From: Chromohalobacter israelensis
GTDB lineage: Bacteria; Pseudomonadota; Gammaproteobacteria; Pseudomonadales; Halomonadaceae
DNA length: 64,000 nucleotides
Direction: 5' to 3'
Assembly (NCBI GenBank): GCA_000761475.1
Contig: JQNW01000005.1
Coordinates: 124,001-188,000 of the forward strand
Shown: positions 18,353 to 30,856 of the stretch, in pieces
Position numbering within the stretch: the first letter of the stretch is position 1
Layout: every line of letters starts with the position of its first letter
The notes under the pieces: model-generated
What the model saw: the letters and a program-made list of their open reading frames with translations, nothing else
Told to the model about the DNA's origin: nothing
Database searches by the model: none
Position numbers and translations under genes: made by a program

Positions 18353-18532
18353 ACTGATCTCCCTGTGAGCGGTCGATCTCCGCCGGGGCAAAGGGGCAGC
18401 GGTGCGGCCAGGCCCCAGCGTGAGCGCGCCACCCATCGGTGGCGCGATGCTCTATCATACACCTTAGCGCTTGTGGATAGGCAGCGTCCGCCCCGTCGAC
18501 GATGCCGCGAAGACAACGCCGTGAATGCAAAG

Positions 18533-18562
18533 TTGACCGTTTTGCTTGGTCTTCACGATAAT
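18533..18562 (+). promoter_or_regulatory. Sigma70-type promoter of erpA
   Basis: TTGACC (18533-18538) and GATAAT (18557-18562), 18 bp apart, 42 bp before the start codon. The ribosome site AAGGAGGG at 18591-18598 is near-ideal. Confidence 0.65.
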
Positions 18563-18604
18563 AGGCATCCATATGCCATACGATGGATTCAAGGAGGGCC
18601 ACCC

Positions 18605-18958
18605 ATGAGCGGGGCTGAATCGTTCGTCCCGGCGCCCATGTACTTGACCGATGCCGCCGCCCAACGTCTGGGCGCCCTGGTCGAGGAAGAGGGCAATCCG
18701 GGGCTCAAGTTGCGCGTCTACGTCACCGGAGGAGGCTGTTCCGGCTTCCAGTACGGTTTCGACTTCGCCGATACCGTCGGCGACGAAGACACCATCATCG
18801 AGAATGGCACGGCCTCGATGGTCGTCGATGCACTGTCCTACCAGTACCTGGTGGGGTCGACGGTGGACTTCGAGGAAGGTCTCGCCGGCGCGCGTTTCAT
18901 CATCAAGAACCCCAACGCCACATCCACTTGTGGCTGCGGCGCGTCGTTCGCCGTCTAA
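18605..18958 (+). CDS. erpA: Iron-sulfur cluster insertion protein ErpA
   Basis: 117 residues. This A-type carrier delivers Fe-S clusters to apo-proteins such as IspG. The three conserved cysteines are present, in [11 protein letters not shown] and the C-terminal STCGCGASF. The sequence [18 protein letters not shown] is nearly that of E. coli ErpA. A strong ribosome site fixes the start; a very long in-frame extension upstream is an antisense artefact over the ClC gene. Confidence 0.96.
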   Translation: MSGAESFVPAPMYLTDAAAQRLGALVEEEGNPGLKLRVYVTGGGCSGFQYGFDFADTVGDEDTIIENGTASMVVDALSYQYLVGSTVDFEEGLAGARFIIKNPNATSTCGCGASFAV

Positions 18959-18976
18959 ACGTCGCCCATGCCTGTC

Positions 18977-18999
18977 GGGCGTCCGTCTCGCGGATGCCC
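18977..18999 (+). terminator. Hairpin after erpA
   Basis: A 9-bp stem with one G-T wobble (GGGCGTCCG with CGGATGCCC) and a 5-base loop, 18 bp after the erpA stop. It is followed by TCTTACCTCC, not a clean T-run, so termination efficiency is doubtful. Confidence 0.4.
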
Positions 19000-19099
19000 T
19001 CTTACCTCCCCCAGCGTTCCCCGCGCCGCCACTTGACGCCCCCCGCGGGACTCGTCAATGTAGAAACGGTCCCATCAACAACACCAATCGGGGAACAAC

Positions 19100-19864
19100 A
19101 TGAAACACCTACCGCTTCGCCTTTCCGCGCTCGCCCTGGCCATGGGCATCGGCGGCACCGCCCTCGCCCAGGAGACACCGACACTCGCCGTGGCGACCGA
19201 CCCCAGCTTCGTGCCCTTCGAGATGATGGACGAAGAGAGCGGCGAGATGGTCGGGTTCGATATCGACATCATCAATACCATTGCCGATCGGGCCGGCTTC
19301 GAGGTCGACCTCAACACCATGGACTTCAACGGCATCATCCCCGCCGTGCAGACCGGTAACGTCGATATCGCCATCGCCGGCATCACCATCACCGACGAGC
19401 GCAGCGAGATCGTCGATTTTTCCGACCCGTACTACGACAGCGGTCTGCGCATCCTGGTCCCCAGCAGCAATGACGACGTCGAGGAAATCGACGACCTCGA
19501 AGGCATGCGCATCGGCACCAAGATCGGTTCCACCAGCTACGATTACCTGCAGGAAGAACTCGGCGAGGACGCCGAGATCACGCCGTATCCGGGCAGCGCC
19601 GACATGTACATGGCACTGATGGGGGGCAGCGTCGATGCCGTCTTCTACGACGCGCCCAACGTCGGCTACTTCGCCCAGACCAAGGGCGAAGGCAGGACCA
19701 AGGTCGTCGGGCCGCTCTACGAAGGCCAGCAATACGGCATCGCCTTCGTCAAGGGCAGCAAGTGGGTAGAGCCCGCCAACGAAGCGCTCAGCGAGATGCG
19801 CGAAGACGGCACCTACGACGAAATCTACCAGAAGTGGTTCGGCAAGGCGCCCGACGCCGAATAA
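19100..19864 (+). CDS. Polar amino-acid ABC transporter, periplasmic binding protein
   Basis: 254 residues. A Sec signal peptide ends at ALA before QETPTLAV. The mature part is a family 3 solute-binding protein (GlnH/HisJ type): [13 protein letters not shown] near the N terminus, [11 protein letters not shown], and [19 protein letters not shown]. This protein captures the amino acid and hands it to the permease. The substrate (glutamine, glutamate, arginine or other) cannot be read from the sequence. A terminator-like hairpin separates it from the permease gene. Confidence 0.88.
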   Translation: MKHLPLRLSALALAMGIGGTALAQETPTLAVATDPSFVPFEMMDEESGEMVGFDIDIINTIADRAGFEVDLNTMDFNGIIPAVQTGNVDIAIAGITITDERSEIVDFSDPYYDSGLRILVPSSNDDVEEIDDLEGMRIGTKIGSTSYDYLQEELGEDAEITPYPGSADMYMALMGGSVDAVFYDAPNVGYFAQTKGEGRTKVVGPLYEGQQYGIAFVKGSKWVEPANEALSEMREDGTYDEIYQKWFGKAPDAE

Positions 19865-19884
19865 GCGCATCAGTACCCTTCCAG

Positions 19885-19916
19885 GGGGCCGGGTGGCCGA
19901 TCGCCCGGCCCCTTTT
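19885..19916 (+). terminator. Intra-operon terminator or attenuator after the binding-protein gene
   Basis: A 9-bp perfect stem (GGGGCCGGG with CCCGGCCCC), a 10-base loop and TTTT. In ABC operons such structures often let the binding protein be made in excess over permease and ATPase. Confidence 0.7.
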
Positions 19917-19993
19917 CATGAGCACTACATCCACCGTAAGCGTCGTCGCCTCGTTGCGGCCGCACGCCGAGGCGCGACCCTGGAGACACTTTC

Positions 19994-20665
19994 GTGGACG
20001 TCAACTTCCAGTTCGACTGGCAGGCGGCCATCGCCTCCATTCCACACCTGCTGACCGGGATTCCCTGGACGCTGCTGATCTCGTTCGGCGGCCTGGCCAT
20101 CGGTTTCGTCATCGGCATCATCTTCGGCTTGCTGCGCATCAACCCTCTGCGCGTGCTGCGCTGGCCCGCCATCGCCTATATCGAAGTGTTCCGTGGCACA
20201 CCGGTACTCGTGCAGGTGCTGTTCATCTTCTATGGCCTGCCGCAACTGCTGGGCGGACCGATCAATGCGGTAGTGGCGGGCATCGCCGCCATCGCCCTCA
20301 ACGCCGGCGCCTACATCTCGGAAATCGTGCGTGGCGGGGTGCAGTCGATCGAAAAGGGCCAGCGCGAAGCAGGACTATCGCTGGGCCTGTCGCGCATCGA
20401 CACGTTCCGCTACATCATCTGGCCACAAGCCTTGCGCCGCATGATCCCCGCATTGGGCAACCAGGGCATCGTCAGCATCAAGGACACGTCGCTGTTCTCG
20501 GTCATCGGCGTCGGTGAGCTGGTACGCCAGGGACAGGTCTACATCGCCACCACGTTCACCGCCCTGGAAGTCTATTTCATGGTCGCCATGCTGTATCTGG
20601 TGATCACCCTGAGTCTCTCTATCGCCTTGCGTCTGCTCGAACGCAAGGGTCTGGTCGGACAATGA
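19994..20665 (+). CDS. Polar amino-acid ABC transporter, permease
   Basis: 223 residues, GlnP/HisM type. About five membrane segments surround the EAA loop ([25 protein letters not shown]). RGTPVLVQ in the N-terminal half is typical for this class. The GTG at 19994 has GGAGA about 7 bases upstream. Only one permease gene is present, so it probably acts as a homodimer. It is followed 10 bp later by the ATPase gene. Confidence 0.9.
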   Translation: MDVNFQFDWQAAIASIPHLLTGIPWTLLISFGGLAIGFVIGIIFGLLRINPLRVLRWPAIAYIEVFRGTPVLVQVLFIFYGLPQLLGGPINAVVAGIAAIALNAGAYISEIVRGGVQSIEKGQREAGLSLGLSRIDTFRYIIWPQALRRMIPALGNQGIVSIKDTSLFSVIGVGELVRQGQVYIATTFTALEVYFMVAMLYLVITLSLSIALRLLERKGLVGQ

Positions 20666-20675
20666 GGCGCCCATC

Positions 20676-21446
20676 ATGAGTGATAACGCACAAGCTTCCG
20701 CCGCGCCGATCGTGCAGTTGGAGAAGGTCAACAAATACTTCGGCAAGCTGCACGTGATGCAGGACATCGATCTCGAGATCACCGCCGGCGAGGTGGTCGT
20801 CATCATCGGCGCCAGCGGCTCCGGGAAATCCACGTTCATCCGCTGCGTCAACGGCCTGGAAGAGTTCCAGTCCGGCCGCATCATCGTCGATGGCAACGAA
20901 CTCACACCGTACGGCAAGGGGGGCAAATCGCTGCAGACCATCCGGACCGAGGTCGGCATGGTCTTCCAGCAGTTCAACCTGTTTCCGCATCTGTCGGTAC
21001 GGGCCAACGTCACGCTGGCCCCCACCCGGGTCCGCGGTCTGGACGATGCCCAGGCATCCAAAATCGCAGATCGCCTTCTCGAACGGGTCGGCATCAGCGA
21101 TCAGGCCGACAAGTATCCCGGGCAGCTCTCAGGGGGCCAGCAACAGCGTGTCGCCCTGGCCCGCGCCCTGGCGATGGAACCGCGCCTGATGCTGTTCGAC
21201 GAGCCCACCTCGGCACTCGATCCGGAAATGATCGGCGAGGTACTCGATGCCATGCGTGAACTGGCCAGCGAAGGCATGACCATGATGATCGTCACCCACG
21301 AGATGGGCTTCGCCCGCGAGGTCGCCGATCGCGTCATCTTCGTCCACGCCGGACGCATCGTCGAACAGGGCTCGCCCAGCCAGGTCTTCGACCATCCCCA
21401 GCACGAACGCACCCAGGCCTTCCTCTCCCGCGTGCTCAAGCACTGA
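20676..21446 (+). CDS. Polar amino-acid ABC transporter, ATP-binding protein
   Basis: 256 residues, GlnQ/HisP type. All ABC motifs are present: Walker [11 protein letters not shown]-loop [10 protein letters not shown], signature LSGGQQQR, Walker [14 protein letters not shown], and the switch His in [11 protein letters not shown]. It powers uptake through the permease. It is the last gene of the three-gene operon. Confidence 0.93.
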   Translation: MSDNAQASAAPIVQLEKVNKYFGKLHVMQDIDLEITAGEVVVIIGASGSGKSTFIRCVNGLEEFQSGRIIVDGNELTPYGKGGKSLQTIRTEVGMVFQQFNLFPHLSVRANVTLAPTRVRGLDDAQASKIADRLLERVGISDQADKYPGQLSGGQQQRVALARALAMEPRLMLFDEPTSALDPEMIGEVLDAMRELASEGMTMMIVTHEMGFAREVADRVIFVHAGRIVEQGSPSQVFDHPQHERTQAFLSRVLKH

Positions 21447-21476
21447 CCTTTTCCCGACTCTCCCCCTCGACTGACG

Positions 21477-21500
21477 CCACGATCCCCTCGCGGATCGTGG
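21477..21500 (+). terminator. Hairpin after the amino-acid ABC operon
   Basis: A 9-bp perfect stem (CCACGATCC with GGATCGTGG) with a 6-base loop, 30 bp after the ATPase stop. There is no clear T-run. It contains two GATC sites and lies at the left edge of the DnaA-box region. Confidence 0.45.
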
Positions 21501-21930
21501 TGTTGCCGTGCGTTGTCACGGCGCTTCACAGGCCGATTTCACGCCTGTGGACAATATTTTTTTCCTGCCCATGAAATATCGCCTCCAGCCCCCGTCACTA
21601 CGGGGTTCCAGAGACGCGTGCCTGACTGTTGACGGCTACGGGGGGCGATCAGGTATACACCCGTGGATAAGTGGTGCACGTTTCGCGGTGTGGACAACCG
21701 GCATTTTCATGCACAGGGCGTCCCCTTCCTGCACGCAGCCTGTCTGCCGCTTCTACAACGTTCGACTAACATCGCAAGCAATTGTGAATGAAAGATTTTT
21801 AACGCTTATCCACAGATTTGGTCCACACCAGTAGTTACAACAGCAACAGAACTTCTTTCTACACACTTATTATTATTTATAGACCCAAGGACGAAGACAC
21901 CACCGGCGGACAATCCATGTGTGGAAAACC
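21501..21930. other. Candidate replication origin region (oriC-like)
   Basis: A gene-free stretch of 600 bp (21447-22047) upstream of mnmG, the position of oriC in E. coli. It holds one exact DnaA box (TTATCCACA, 21806-21814) and four boxes with one mismatch: TGTGGACAA at 21546-21554 and 21689-21697, CGTGGATAA at 21662-21670 and TGTGGAAAA at 21920-21928. AT-rich tracts are at 21551-21564 and about 21851-21881, the latter a possible unwinding element. parAB lie just downstream. Whether this is the functional origin cannot be proved here; dnaA is not in the window. Confidence 0.6.
21806..21814 (+). promoter_or_regulatory. Exact DnaA box in the oriC-like region
   Basis: TTATCCACA, flanked by AGATTTTTAACGC on the left, which resembles an AT-rich origin 13-mer. 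Confidence 0.6.
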
Positions 21931-21959
21931 CTGACGGTTACTCACAAGGGGTTTATACT
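21931..21959 (+). promoter_or_regulatory. Promoter of mnmG
   Basis: CTGACG (21931-21936) and TATACT (21954-21959) with a 17-bp spacer, 88 bp before the mnmG start. Transcription through this promoter next to the origin-like region recalls the gidA promoter of E. coli. Confidence 0.6.
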
Positions 21960-22047
21960 GTCCGGCTATTTCCCAGGCGCCGTCCTCGCTCGATGACGCC
22001 TGTCGACATGTACGACCGCAGCCAGACGCTGCGATTCGAGGTGCAAC

Positions 22048-23943
22048 GTGGATTACCCAGACCGCTTTGATGTGATCGTCATCGGCGGTGGTCATGCGGG
22101 GACAGAAGCCGCATTGGCTGCCGCTCGCATGGGCTGTCAAACGTTACTGCTGACCCATAACATCGAGACGCTCGGGCAGATGTCCTGCAATCCGGCCATT
22201 GGCGGGATCGGCAAGAGTCATCTGGTCAAGGAAATCGATGCCCTGGGCGGCGCCATGGCGCATGCCACCGATCTGGGTGGCATCCAGTTCCGGGTGCTCA
22301 ACGCCCGCAAGGGACCGGCGGTGCGCGCCACGCGGGCCCAGGCCGACCGGGTGCGCTACAAGGCAGCGATTCGCGGCATGCTGGAAAACCAGGCCAACCT
22401 GACGTTGTTTCAGCAGGCCGCGGACGACCTGATCGTGGAAAACGACACGGTCCGCGGAGTCGTGACGCAGACCGGCATTCGCGTGTTCGGCGAGAGCGTT
22501 GTGCTGTGCACCGGTACCTTCCTGGGTGGCGTTATCCACATCGGGTTGGATCATCATGCCGGGGGGCGTGCCGGTGATCCGCCCTCCAATGCCCTTGCGC
22601 AGCGGCTGCGTGCCCTGCCGTTTCACGTCGACCGGCTCAAGACCGGGACTCCCCCGCGTCTGGACGCCAAGAGCGTGGATTTCTCGGTGCTCGAGACCCA
22701 GCCCGGCGACGACCCGACCCCGGTGATGTCGTATCTGGGCCGTCGGGATCAGCATCCGCGTCAGGTCGCGTGCCACATCGCTCACACCAATGCGCGCACG
22801 CACGAGATCATCCATGCCAACCTCGATCGCTCGCCGATGTATTCCGGCGTGATCGGCGGTGTGGGCCCGCGCTATTGCCCGTCCATCGAGGACAAGGTCA
22901 ACCGCTTCGCCGACAAGTCGAGCCATCAGATCTTCGTCGAGCCGGAGGGGCTGGATACCCACGAGCTCTATCCCAACGGGATCTCGACCTCGTTGCCCTT
23001 CGACGTGCAGTTCGAGGTCGTGCGCTCGATAAAGGGGTTCGAAAACGCGCATATCACGCGTCCCGGTTACGCCATCGAGTACGATTTCTTCGATCCCCGC
23101 GATCTCAAGCACTCGCTGGAAACCAAATTTATCCACAACCTGTTTTTCGCCGGCCAGATCAACGGCACGACGGGGTACGAGGAAGCCGCAGCCCAGGGGC
23201 TGCTGGCGGGTCTCAACGCGGCACGCCGTGCCCAGGGCCAGGAGGCCTGGTCGCCACGCCGCGACGAGGCTTACCTGGGCGTGCTGGTCGACGACCTGAT
23301 CACCATGGGCACCCAGGAGCCCTACCGCATGTTCACCTCGCGTGCCGAGCATCGTCTGCTGCTGCGCGAGGACAACGCCGACTTGCGTCTCACCGAGATC
23401 GGACGCGAACTGGGACTGGTCGACGATACGCGCTGGGCGCACTTCTCGACCAAGCGCGAAGCGATCGCGCGGGAGACCGAACGTCTGCGCGAGACGTGGG
23501 TACAGCCGAGCAGCGAGCTGGCCAAGCGTCTGTCGGGCAAGCTCGACAAGCCGCTGGCGCGTGAATATCGCCTCGCGGATCTGCTCAAGCGGCCCGAGCT
23601 GAACCACGCCGATCTCGCCGACGACGCGCCCGAGCTCGATCCGGCCGTCGCCGAGCAGGTACAGATCCAGGCCAAGTATCAGGGGTACATCGCACGCCAA
23701 CAGGACGAGATCGATCGTCTGCGTCGCCACGAGGCCCTGCGTCTGCCCGAGGACCTGGACTACGCCCGCATCGATGGGCTGTCCCACGAGATTCGCCAGA
23801 AGCTCGAGGCGGCACGACCCGAGACGCTCGCGCAGGCGGGACGCATCTCCGGCGTGACGCCGGCGGCCGTATCGCTGTTGCTGGTTCACCTCAAGAAGCG
23901 GCGTCTGATCGAGGATCAGGACGTCCAGGCGGTCAATGCATGA
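22048..23943 (+). CDS. mnmG: tRNA uridine-5-carboxymethylaminomethyl modification enzyme MnmG
   Basis: 631 residues. This FAD protein partners MnmE in wobble-uridine modification. The dinucleotide-binding motif is at the N terminus ([21 protein letters not shown]), followed by [23 protein letters not shown] and, later, [16 protein letters not shown]. The GTG at 22048 has GAGG 6 bases upstream. The gene contains two exact DnaA boxes (22532-22540 and 23129-23137). The last 4 bases overlap rsmG. Confidence 0.97.
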   Translation: MDYPDRFDVIVIGGGHAGTEAALAAARMGCQTLLLTHNIETLGQMSCNPAIGGIGKSHLVKEIDALGGAMAHATDLGGIQFRVLNARKGPAVRATRAQADRVRYKAAIRGMLENQANLTLFQQAADDLIVENDTVRGVVTQTGIRVFGESVVLCTGTFLGGVIHIGLDHHAGGRAGDPPSNALAQRLRALPFHVDRLKTGTPPRLDAKSVDFSVLETQPGDDPTPVMSYLGRRDQHPRQVACHIAHTNARTHEIIHANLDRSPMYSGVIGGVGPRYCPSIEDKVNRFADKSSHQIFVEPEGLDTHELYPNGISTSLPFDVQFEVVRSIKGFENAHITRPGYAIEYDFFDPRDLKHSLETKFIHNLFFAGQINGTTGYEEAAAQGLLAGLNAARRAQGQEAWSPRRDEAYLGVLVDDLITMGTQEPYRMFTSRAEHRLLLREDNADLRLTEIGRELGLVDDTRWAHFSTKREAIARETERLRETWVQPSSELAKRLSGKLDKPLAREYRLADLLKRPELNHADLADDAPELDPAVAEQVQIQAKYQGYIARQQDEIDRLRRHEALRLPEDLDYARIDGLSHEIRQKLEAARPETLAQAGRISGVTPAAVSLLLVHLKKRRLIEDQDVQAVNA

Positions 23944-24566
23944 CGCCGGCCTGCGAAGCGCGTCTCGACGCCGGCCTGGCCGAACTGGGACTCGAGGTCG
24001 ACGCCACCGCGCGCGAGCGCCTGCTGGCGCTGCTTGCGTTGTTGCACAAGTGGAATCGCGCCTATAACCTCACCGCGGTACGTGATCCCGAGCAGATGGT
24101 CATGCGCCATCTGCTCGATAGCGCCAGCGTGGCGACCGCCGTACGCGGTCCCCGCTTGCTCGACGTGGGGGCCGGCGCGGGGTTGCCGGGCCTGGTTCTG
24201 GCGATTCTCGACCCGTCGCTCGAGGTGACCATGCTCGACGGCAACGGCAAGAAAGTACGCTTCCAGCGCCAAGCCGTTCTAGAGTTGGGGCTTGAGAACG
24301 TCACGCCCGTGCAGGCGCGAGTGGAACACTTCACGACGCGCGATTTCGATCAGATCGTCTCGCGGGCCTTCGCTCAACTGGCGACGTTCGTCGAGCTCAC
24401 GCGCCCGCTGCTGGCCGAAGGCGGCGAGTGGCTGGCGATGAAGGGGCGCGACGCGGCGTCCGAACTCGCCGAGCTGCCGCCGGACGTGACACTGATCGAG
24501 CGCCGTGATCTCGAGGTACCCGGCGATGCGGCCCAGCGCGTGCTGCTGCGCCTGCGACGTGCCTGA
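23940..24566 (+). CDS. rsmG: 16S rRNA (guanine-527-N7)-methyltransferase RsmG
   Basis: 208 residues. RsmG methylates N7 of G527 in 16S rRNA; loss gives low-level streptomycin resistance in other bacteria. The SAM-binding motif [13 protein letters not shown] and the family N-terminal [18 protein letters not shown] are clear. The start overlaps the mnmG stop by 4 bases, the standard arrangement. Confidence 0.96.
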   Translation: MTPACEARLDAGLAELGLEVDATARERLLALLALLHKWNRAYNLTAVRDPEQMVMRHLLDSASVATAVRGPRLLDVGAGAGLPGLVLAILDPSLEVTMLDGNGKKVRFQRQAVLELGLENVTPVQARVEHFTTRDFDQIVSRAFAQLATFVELTRPLLAEGGEWLAMKGRDAASELAELPPDVTLIERRDLEVPGDAAQRVLLRLRRA

Positions 24567-24617
24567 ATGCCACCAGCGCTGCCGTTTTCGGGAGTTGTCG
24601 ATTAAAGGGAGTCGATC

Positions 24618-25385
24618 GTGACCAAGATAATCGCCTTGACCAACCAGAAGGGCGGCGTTGGCAAGACCACCACCGCGGTCAATCTCGCTGCCTGCCTCGC
24701 CGCGCTGGACAAGCGAGTGCTGTTGGTCGACCTCGACCCCCAGGGCCATGCCACCATGGGCAGCGGCATCGACAAGCATGAGCTCGATGGCAGCGTGCTC
24801 GAGGTATTGCTCGAGGGACGCCGTGCCAGCGAGGTCATCCTCGACTGCCCCGATGCCGGCTATGCCCTGCTGCCCGGCAACGGCGACCTGACCGCTGCCG
24901 AGGTCGATCTGCTCGACCGCGACGGTCGCGAGCGTTGCCTGGGCGAGGCCCTGGGCAGCGTGGCGGCCAGCTACGACGTGGTCATCATCGACTGTCCGCC
25001 GTCCCTCAACATGCTGACCGTCAATGCCTTGACCGCGGCGGACGGGGTGCTGATCCCGCTGCAATGCGAGTTCTACGCCCTGGAAGGCCTCTCCGCCTTG
25101 CTGGACACCGTCGAACAGATTCAGGCCAGCGTGAACCCCTCGCTCGAGGTATTCGGCATCGTGCGCACCATGTACGACGCGCGCAATAGCCTGACGCGCG
25201 ACGTCAGCAAGCAATTGAGCCAGTATTTCGGCGACACCCTGCTCAAGGCGACCATTCCGCGCAACGTTCGCGTCGCCGAGGCGCCGAGCCATGGCCTGCC
25301 GGTCACCAAGTATGCCCGCTTGTCGCGGGGCAGCCAGGCCCACCGGGTGCTGGCGAAGGAACTGATTCGCCGTCTGTCGCTATGA
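24618..25385 (+). CDS. parA: Chromosome partitioning ATPase ParA (Soj)
   Basis: 255 residues. The deviant Walker A motif KGGVGKTT is at the N terminus (IALTNQKGGVGKTTTAVNLA), followed by LLVDLDPQGHATMGSG and IIDCPPSLNMLT. The protein lacks the long N-terminal helix-turn-helix of plasmid ParA proteins, so it is the chromosomal type. It acts with ParB to segregate origins. The GTG start at 24618 follows a GGGAG site. Confidence 0.96.
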   Translation: MTKIIALTNQKGGVGKTTTAVNLAACLAALDKRVLLVDLDPQGHATMGSGIDKHELDGSVLEVLLEGRRASEVILDCPDAGYALLPGNGDLTAAEVDLLDRDGRERCLGEALGSVAASYDVVIIDCPPSLNMLTVNALTAADGVLIPLQCEFYALEGLSALLDTVEQIQASVNPSLEVFGIVRTMYDARNSLTRDVSKQLSQYFGDTLLKATIPRNVRVAEAPSHGLPVTKYARLSRGSQAHRVLAKELIRRLSL

Positions 25386-25425
25386 ACCGCGACGGGCGTG
25401 CGGGAGACGATTCGAGGGAATGCCT

Positions 25426-26346
25426 ATGACGCGCAAACGCGCACTGGGACGCGGCCTGGATGCCTTGATCGGGGCGGGCGCGCGTCATCGCGATACGGTC
25501 GGCGGCGAGGAGCTTGCCGGCGATGTCGTGCTGGAACCCGCCCAGGCGCCTGCCGGCGAGGAGCAGGAACGCTTGATGCGCCTGCCGCTGGGGCAATTGA
25601 GTCGAGGCAAGTACCAGCCGCGTCGTGACATTCAGCCGGAGTCGCTCGAAGAACTCGCCGACTCGATTCGCGCGCAGGGCGTCATGCAGCCCATCGTGGT
25701 GAGACCGGTGGGCGAGTCGCGCTACGAGATCATCGCCGGTGAACGGCGCTGGCGCGCGGCGCAGCTGGCGGAACTCGACGTCATCCCGGCGGTGGTGCGC
25801 GAGGTCAGCGACGAAGCGGCCCTCGCCCTGGCGCTGATCGAGAACATTCAGCGCGAAAACCTCAATCCGGTGGAAGAGGCCATGGCGCTGAAGCGTCTGC
25901 TCGACGATTTCGAGCTCACGCAACAGCAGGTGGCCGATGCCGTCGGCAAGTCGCGTGCCCAGGTCGCCAACCTGTTGCGGTTACTGAGCCTCGACGAGGA
26001 AGTGCAAACCCTGCTCGAGCGCGGCGACCTGGACATGGGGCATGCACGTGCCCTGCTGACGCTTCCCGCCGCGCGTCAGCGCAGCATCGCCCGCGAGGTC
26101 GTCGAGCGCGACCTGACGGTGCGCCAGACGGAAGCCCTGGCCAAGCGCGATCCGCGTGACAAGGTCGCCGACAAGCCGAAGAGCGCCGCGCGCGAAAACG
26201 CCGATGTCGCACGGCTCGAAACGCGTCTGGCCGAGCTGCTCGGTGCCCCGGTCAAGATTCAGCACGGCGCCTCGGGCAAGGGGCGTGTCACGATCCGCTA
26301 TACCAGCCTCGATGAGCTGGATGGGATCCTGGGGCACATTCGTTGA
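25426..26346 (+). CDS. parB: Chromosome partitioning protein ParB (Spo0J)
   Basis: 306 residues. ParB is a CTPase that loads at parS and spreads along DNA. Family motifs are visible: RLPLGQLSRGKYQPRRDIQPE, then GERRWRAA (the CTP-binding GERR box), ENIQRENLNPVEEA and the helix-turn-helix VADAVGKSRAQVANLLRLL. The second of two nearby ATGs (25420, 25426) was used because GAGGG is 8 bases upstream of it. No exact parS was seen in the window by eye. Confidence 0.95.
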   Translation: MTRKRALGRGLDALIGAGARHRDTVGGEELAGDVVLEPAQAPAGEEQERLMRLPLGQLSRGKYQPRRDIQPESLEELADSIRAQGVMQPIVVRPVGESRYEIIAGERRWRAAQLAELDVIPAVVREVSDEAALALALIENIQRENLNPVEEAMALKRLLDDFELTQQQVADAVGKSRAQVANLLRLLSLDEEVQTLLERGDLDMGHARALLTLPAARQRSIAREVVERDLTVRQTEALAKRDPRDKVADKPKSAARENADVARLETRLAELLGAPVKIQHGASGKGRVTIRYTSLDELDGILGHIR

Positions 26347-26475
26347 TATCGGCGGCCTGTGCGGTGTGACAAAATGCCGCAGTAAACGTTTAGCACGTTA
26401 ACGTTATTTGCCGCTTTTTCGTGCCCCTTTAGTGGTAAAGGTCTGCCAGATCGCGCTAATTCGGTGCAGGTTCGG

Positions 26476-26504
26476 TTGAAGGGCATTAGGCCCTCCCCTA
26501 TAAT
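26476..26504 (+). promoter_or_regulatory. Promoter of the atp operon
   Basis: TTGAAG (26476-26481) and a perfect TATAAT (26499-26504) with a 17-bp spacer, 58 bp upstream of the atpI start. This is the clearest promoter in the window. Confidence 0.75.
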
Positions 26505-26562
26505 CCGCCGAGGTTTGTCCAGGCGGCAACGCCAGCGGAAAGAGGACGGCACGACCGACGCC

Positions 26563-27841
<1,279 letters not shown>

Positions 27842-27875
27842 CCGGTTTTCTCAACCCCAACCCCTTAAACCTTGA

Positions 27876-28142
<267 letters not shown>

Positions 28143-28153
28143 CTTCGCCGTTC

Positions 28154-28167
28154 GGCCCCGCGGGGCC
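28154..28167. repeat. GC palindrome between atpE and atpF
   Basis: A 14-bp perfect palindrome, GGCCCCGCGGGGCC, 12 bp after the atpE stop. Confidence 0.6.
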
Positions 28168-28210
28168 TCGGTGACCTTAACCCCAAACTTGTGATGCGAG
28201 AGGTGCTGGC

Positions 28211-28681
28211 GTGAATCTGAACCTAACCCTGATCGGTCAGGCCATAGCCTTCGCGGTTTTCGTCTGGTTCTGCATGAAGTTTGTATGGCCGCCGGTCATG
28301 CAGGCGCTGCAGGAGCGGCAAAAGAAGATCGCCGATGGCCTGGATGCGGCCAGCCGTGCGACTCGCGACCTTGAGCTGGCTCAGGAGCAAGCAGCCGAGC
28401 AGCTCAAGGAAAGCAAGGAGCAGGCGGCCCAGATCATCGAACAAGCCCATAAGCGGGCCAACCAGATGATCGAGGAAGCGCGTGACAACGCTCGTCTCGA
28501 AGGAGAGCGCATGATCGAAAGCGCTCGCGGCGAGATCGAGCAGGAGACTCAGCGCGCGAAGGAAGAGTTGCGGACCCAGGTGGCGGCACTCGCCATCCAG
28601 GGGGCCGAGCGTATCCTCGACTCCTCCATTGATGAAGCCAAGCATCGTGAGCTTGTCGACAAGCTCGCGGCCGAGCTCTGA
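28211..28681 (+). CDS. atpF: ATP synthase Fo subunit b
   Basis: 156 residues. One N-terminal membrane helix ([21 protein letters not shown]) is followed by a long charged coiled coil, the peripheral stalk. The GTG at 28211 has AGAGGTG upstream. It is followed after 11 bp by atpH. Confidence 0.96.
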   Translation: MNLNLTLIGQAIAFAVFVWFCMKFVWPPVMQALQERQKKIADGLDAASRATRDLELAQEQAAEQLKESKEQAAQIIEQAHKRANQMIEEARDNARLEGERMIESARGEIEQETQRAKEELRTQVAALAIQGAERILDSSIDEAKHRELVDKLAAEL

Positions 28682-28692
28682 GGAGGTGAGGC

Positions 28693-29229
28693 ATGGCTGA
28701 AACGTCTACCGTAGCTCGCCCGTACGCCAAGGCGGCGTTCGAGTATGCGCGCGACCACAAGGCGCTGGAAGCCTGGTCCGGACAACTGGCGTCGGCGAAG
28801 CAAGTGGCAGCCGACGCCGACTTCGATGCCAAGGTAGTGAGCAACCCCAAGCTGTCGCACGATCAGAAGACAGCGTTGCTCCTCGAAGTCTGCGGCGAAC
28901 TCGACGAGTCGCTTTGCAATTTCATCCGTACCGTTGGCTCGCGAGGGCGGCTCGCCGCCCTGCCGGCGATCGCCGAGCAATTTGAGGTGCTGCGTGCCGA
29001 AGAGGAGAAGCGGGTCGACGTGACCATCGTCTCCGCCTTCGATCTGGATGCCGCACAGCAGGACAAGCTCGCGACCGCGCTGAAGAAGCGTCTCAACCGC
29101 GAAATCTCCATTACCACTCGGGTGGATCGTGCGCTGATGGGCGGCGTGATCCTGCGTGCCGGCGACACCGTCATCGACGGTTCGGTACGCGGTCGATTGA
29201 CGCGCCTGCGCGACGCACTTTCCGCTTGA
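28693..29229 (+). CDS. atpH: ATP synthase F1 subunit delta
   Basis: 178 residues. Delta joins the b stalk to the top of F1. N-terminal [14 protein letters not shown] and the C-terminal segment [22 protein letters not shown] are typical. GAGGAGGTGAG at the atpF stop gives a strong ribosome site. Confidence 0.96.
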   Translation: MAETSTVARPYAKAAFEYARDHKALEAWSGQLASAKQVAADADFDAKVVSNPKLSHDQKTALLLEVCGELDESLCNFIRTVGSRGRLAALPAIAEQFEVLRAEEEKRVDVTIVSAFDLDAAQQDKLATALKKRLNREISITTRVDRALMGGVILRAGDTVIDGSVRGRLTRLRDALSA

Positions 29230-29245
29230 GTTCGAGGGACATGGC

Positions 29246-30790
<1,545 letters not shown>

Positions 30791-30795
30791 TGCGG

Positions 30796-30816
30796 GGCCC
30801 GGCCTCGTGCCGGGCC
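30796..30816. repeat. GC hairpin between atpA and atpG
   Basis: An 8-bp perfect stem (GGCCCGGC with GCCGGGCC) with a 5-base loop, 5 bp after the atpA stop; no T-run. Confidence 0.55.
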
Positions 30817-30856
30817 GGCATCCCATCCGAGTGGCTCGCAAGAGGGTGAGATCGAG

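Noticed and set aside
16517-18604. Long plus-strand frame running into erpA
   Set aside because: It is antisense to the ClC channel gene, and erpA has its own promoter and a strong ribosome site at 18605.
21447-26400. parS site for ParB
   Set aside because: I looked for TGTTTCACGTGAAACA-like palindromes near parAB and found only a half-site (GTTTCACGT at about 22619), too weak to report.
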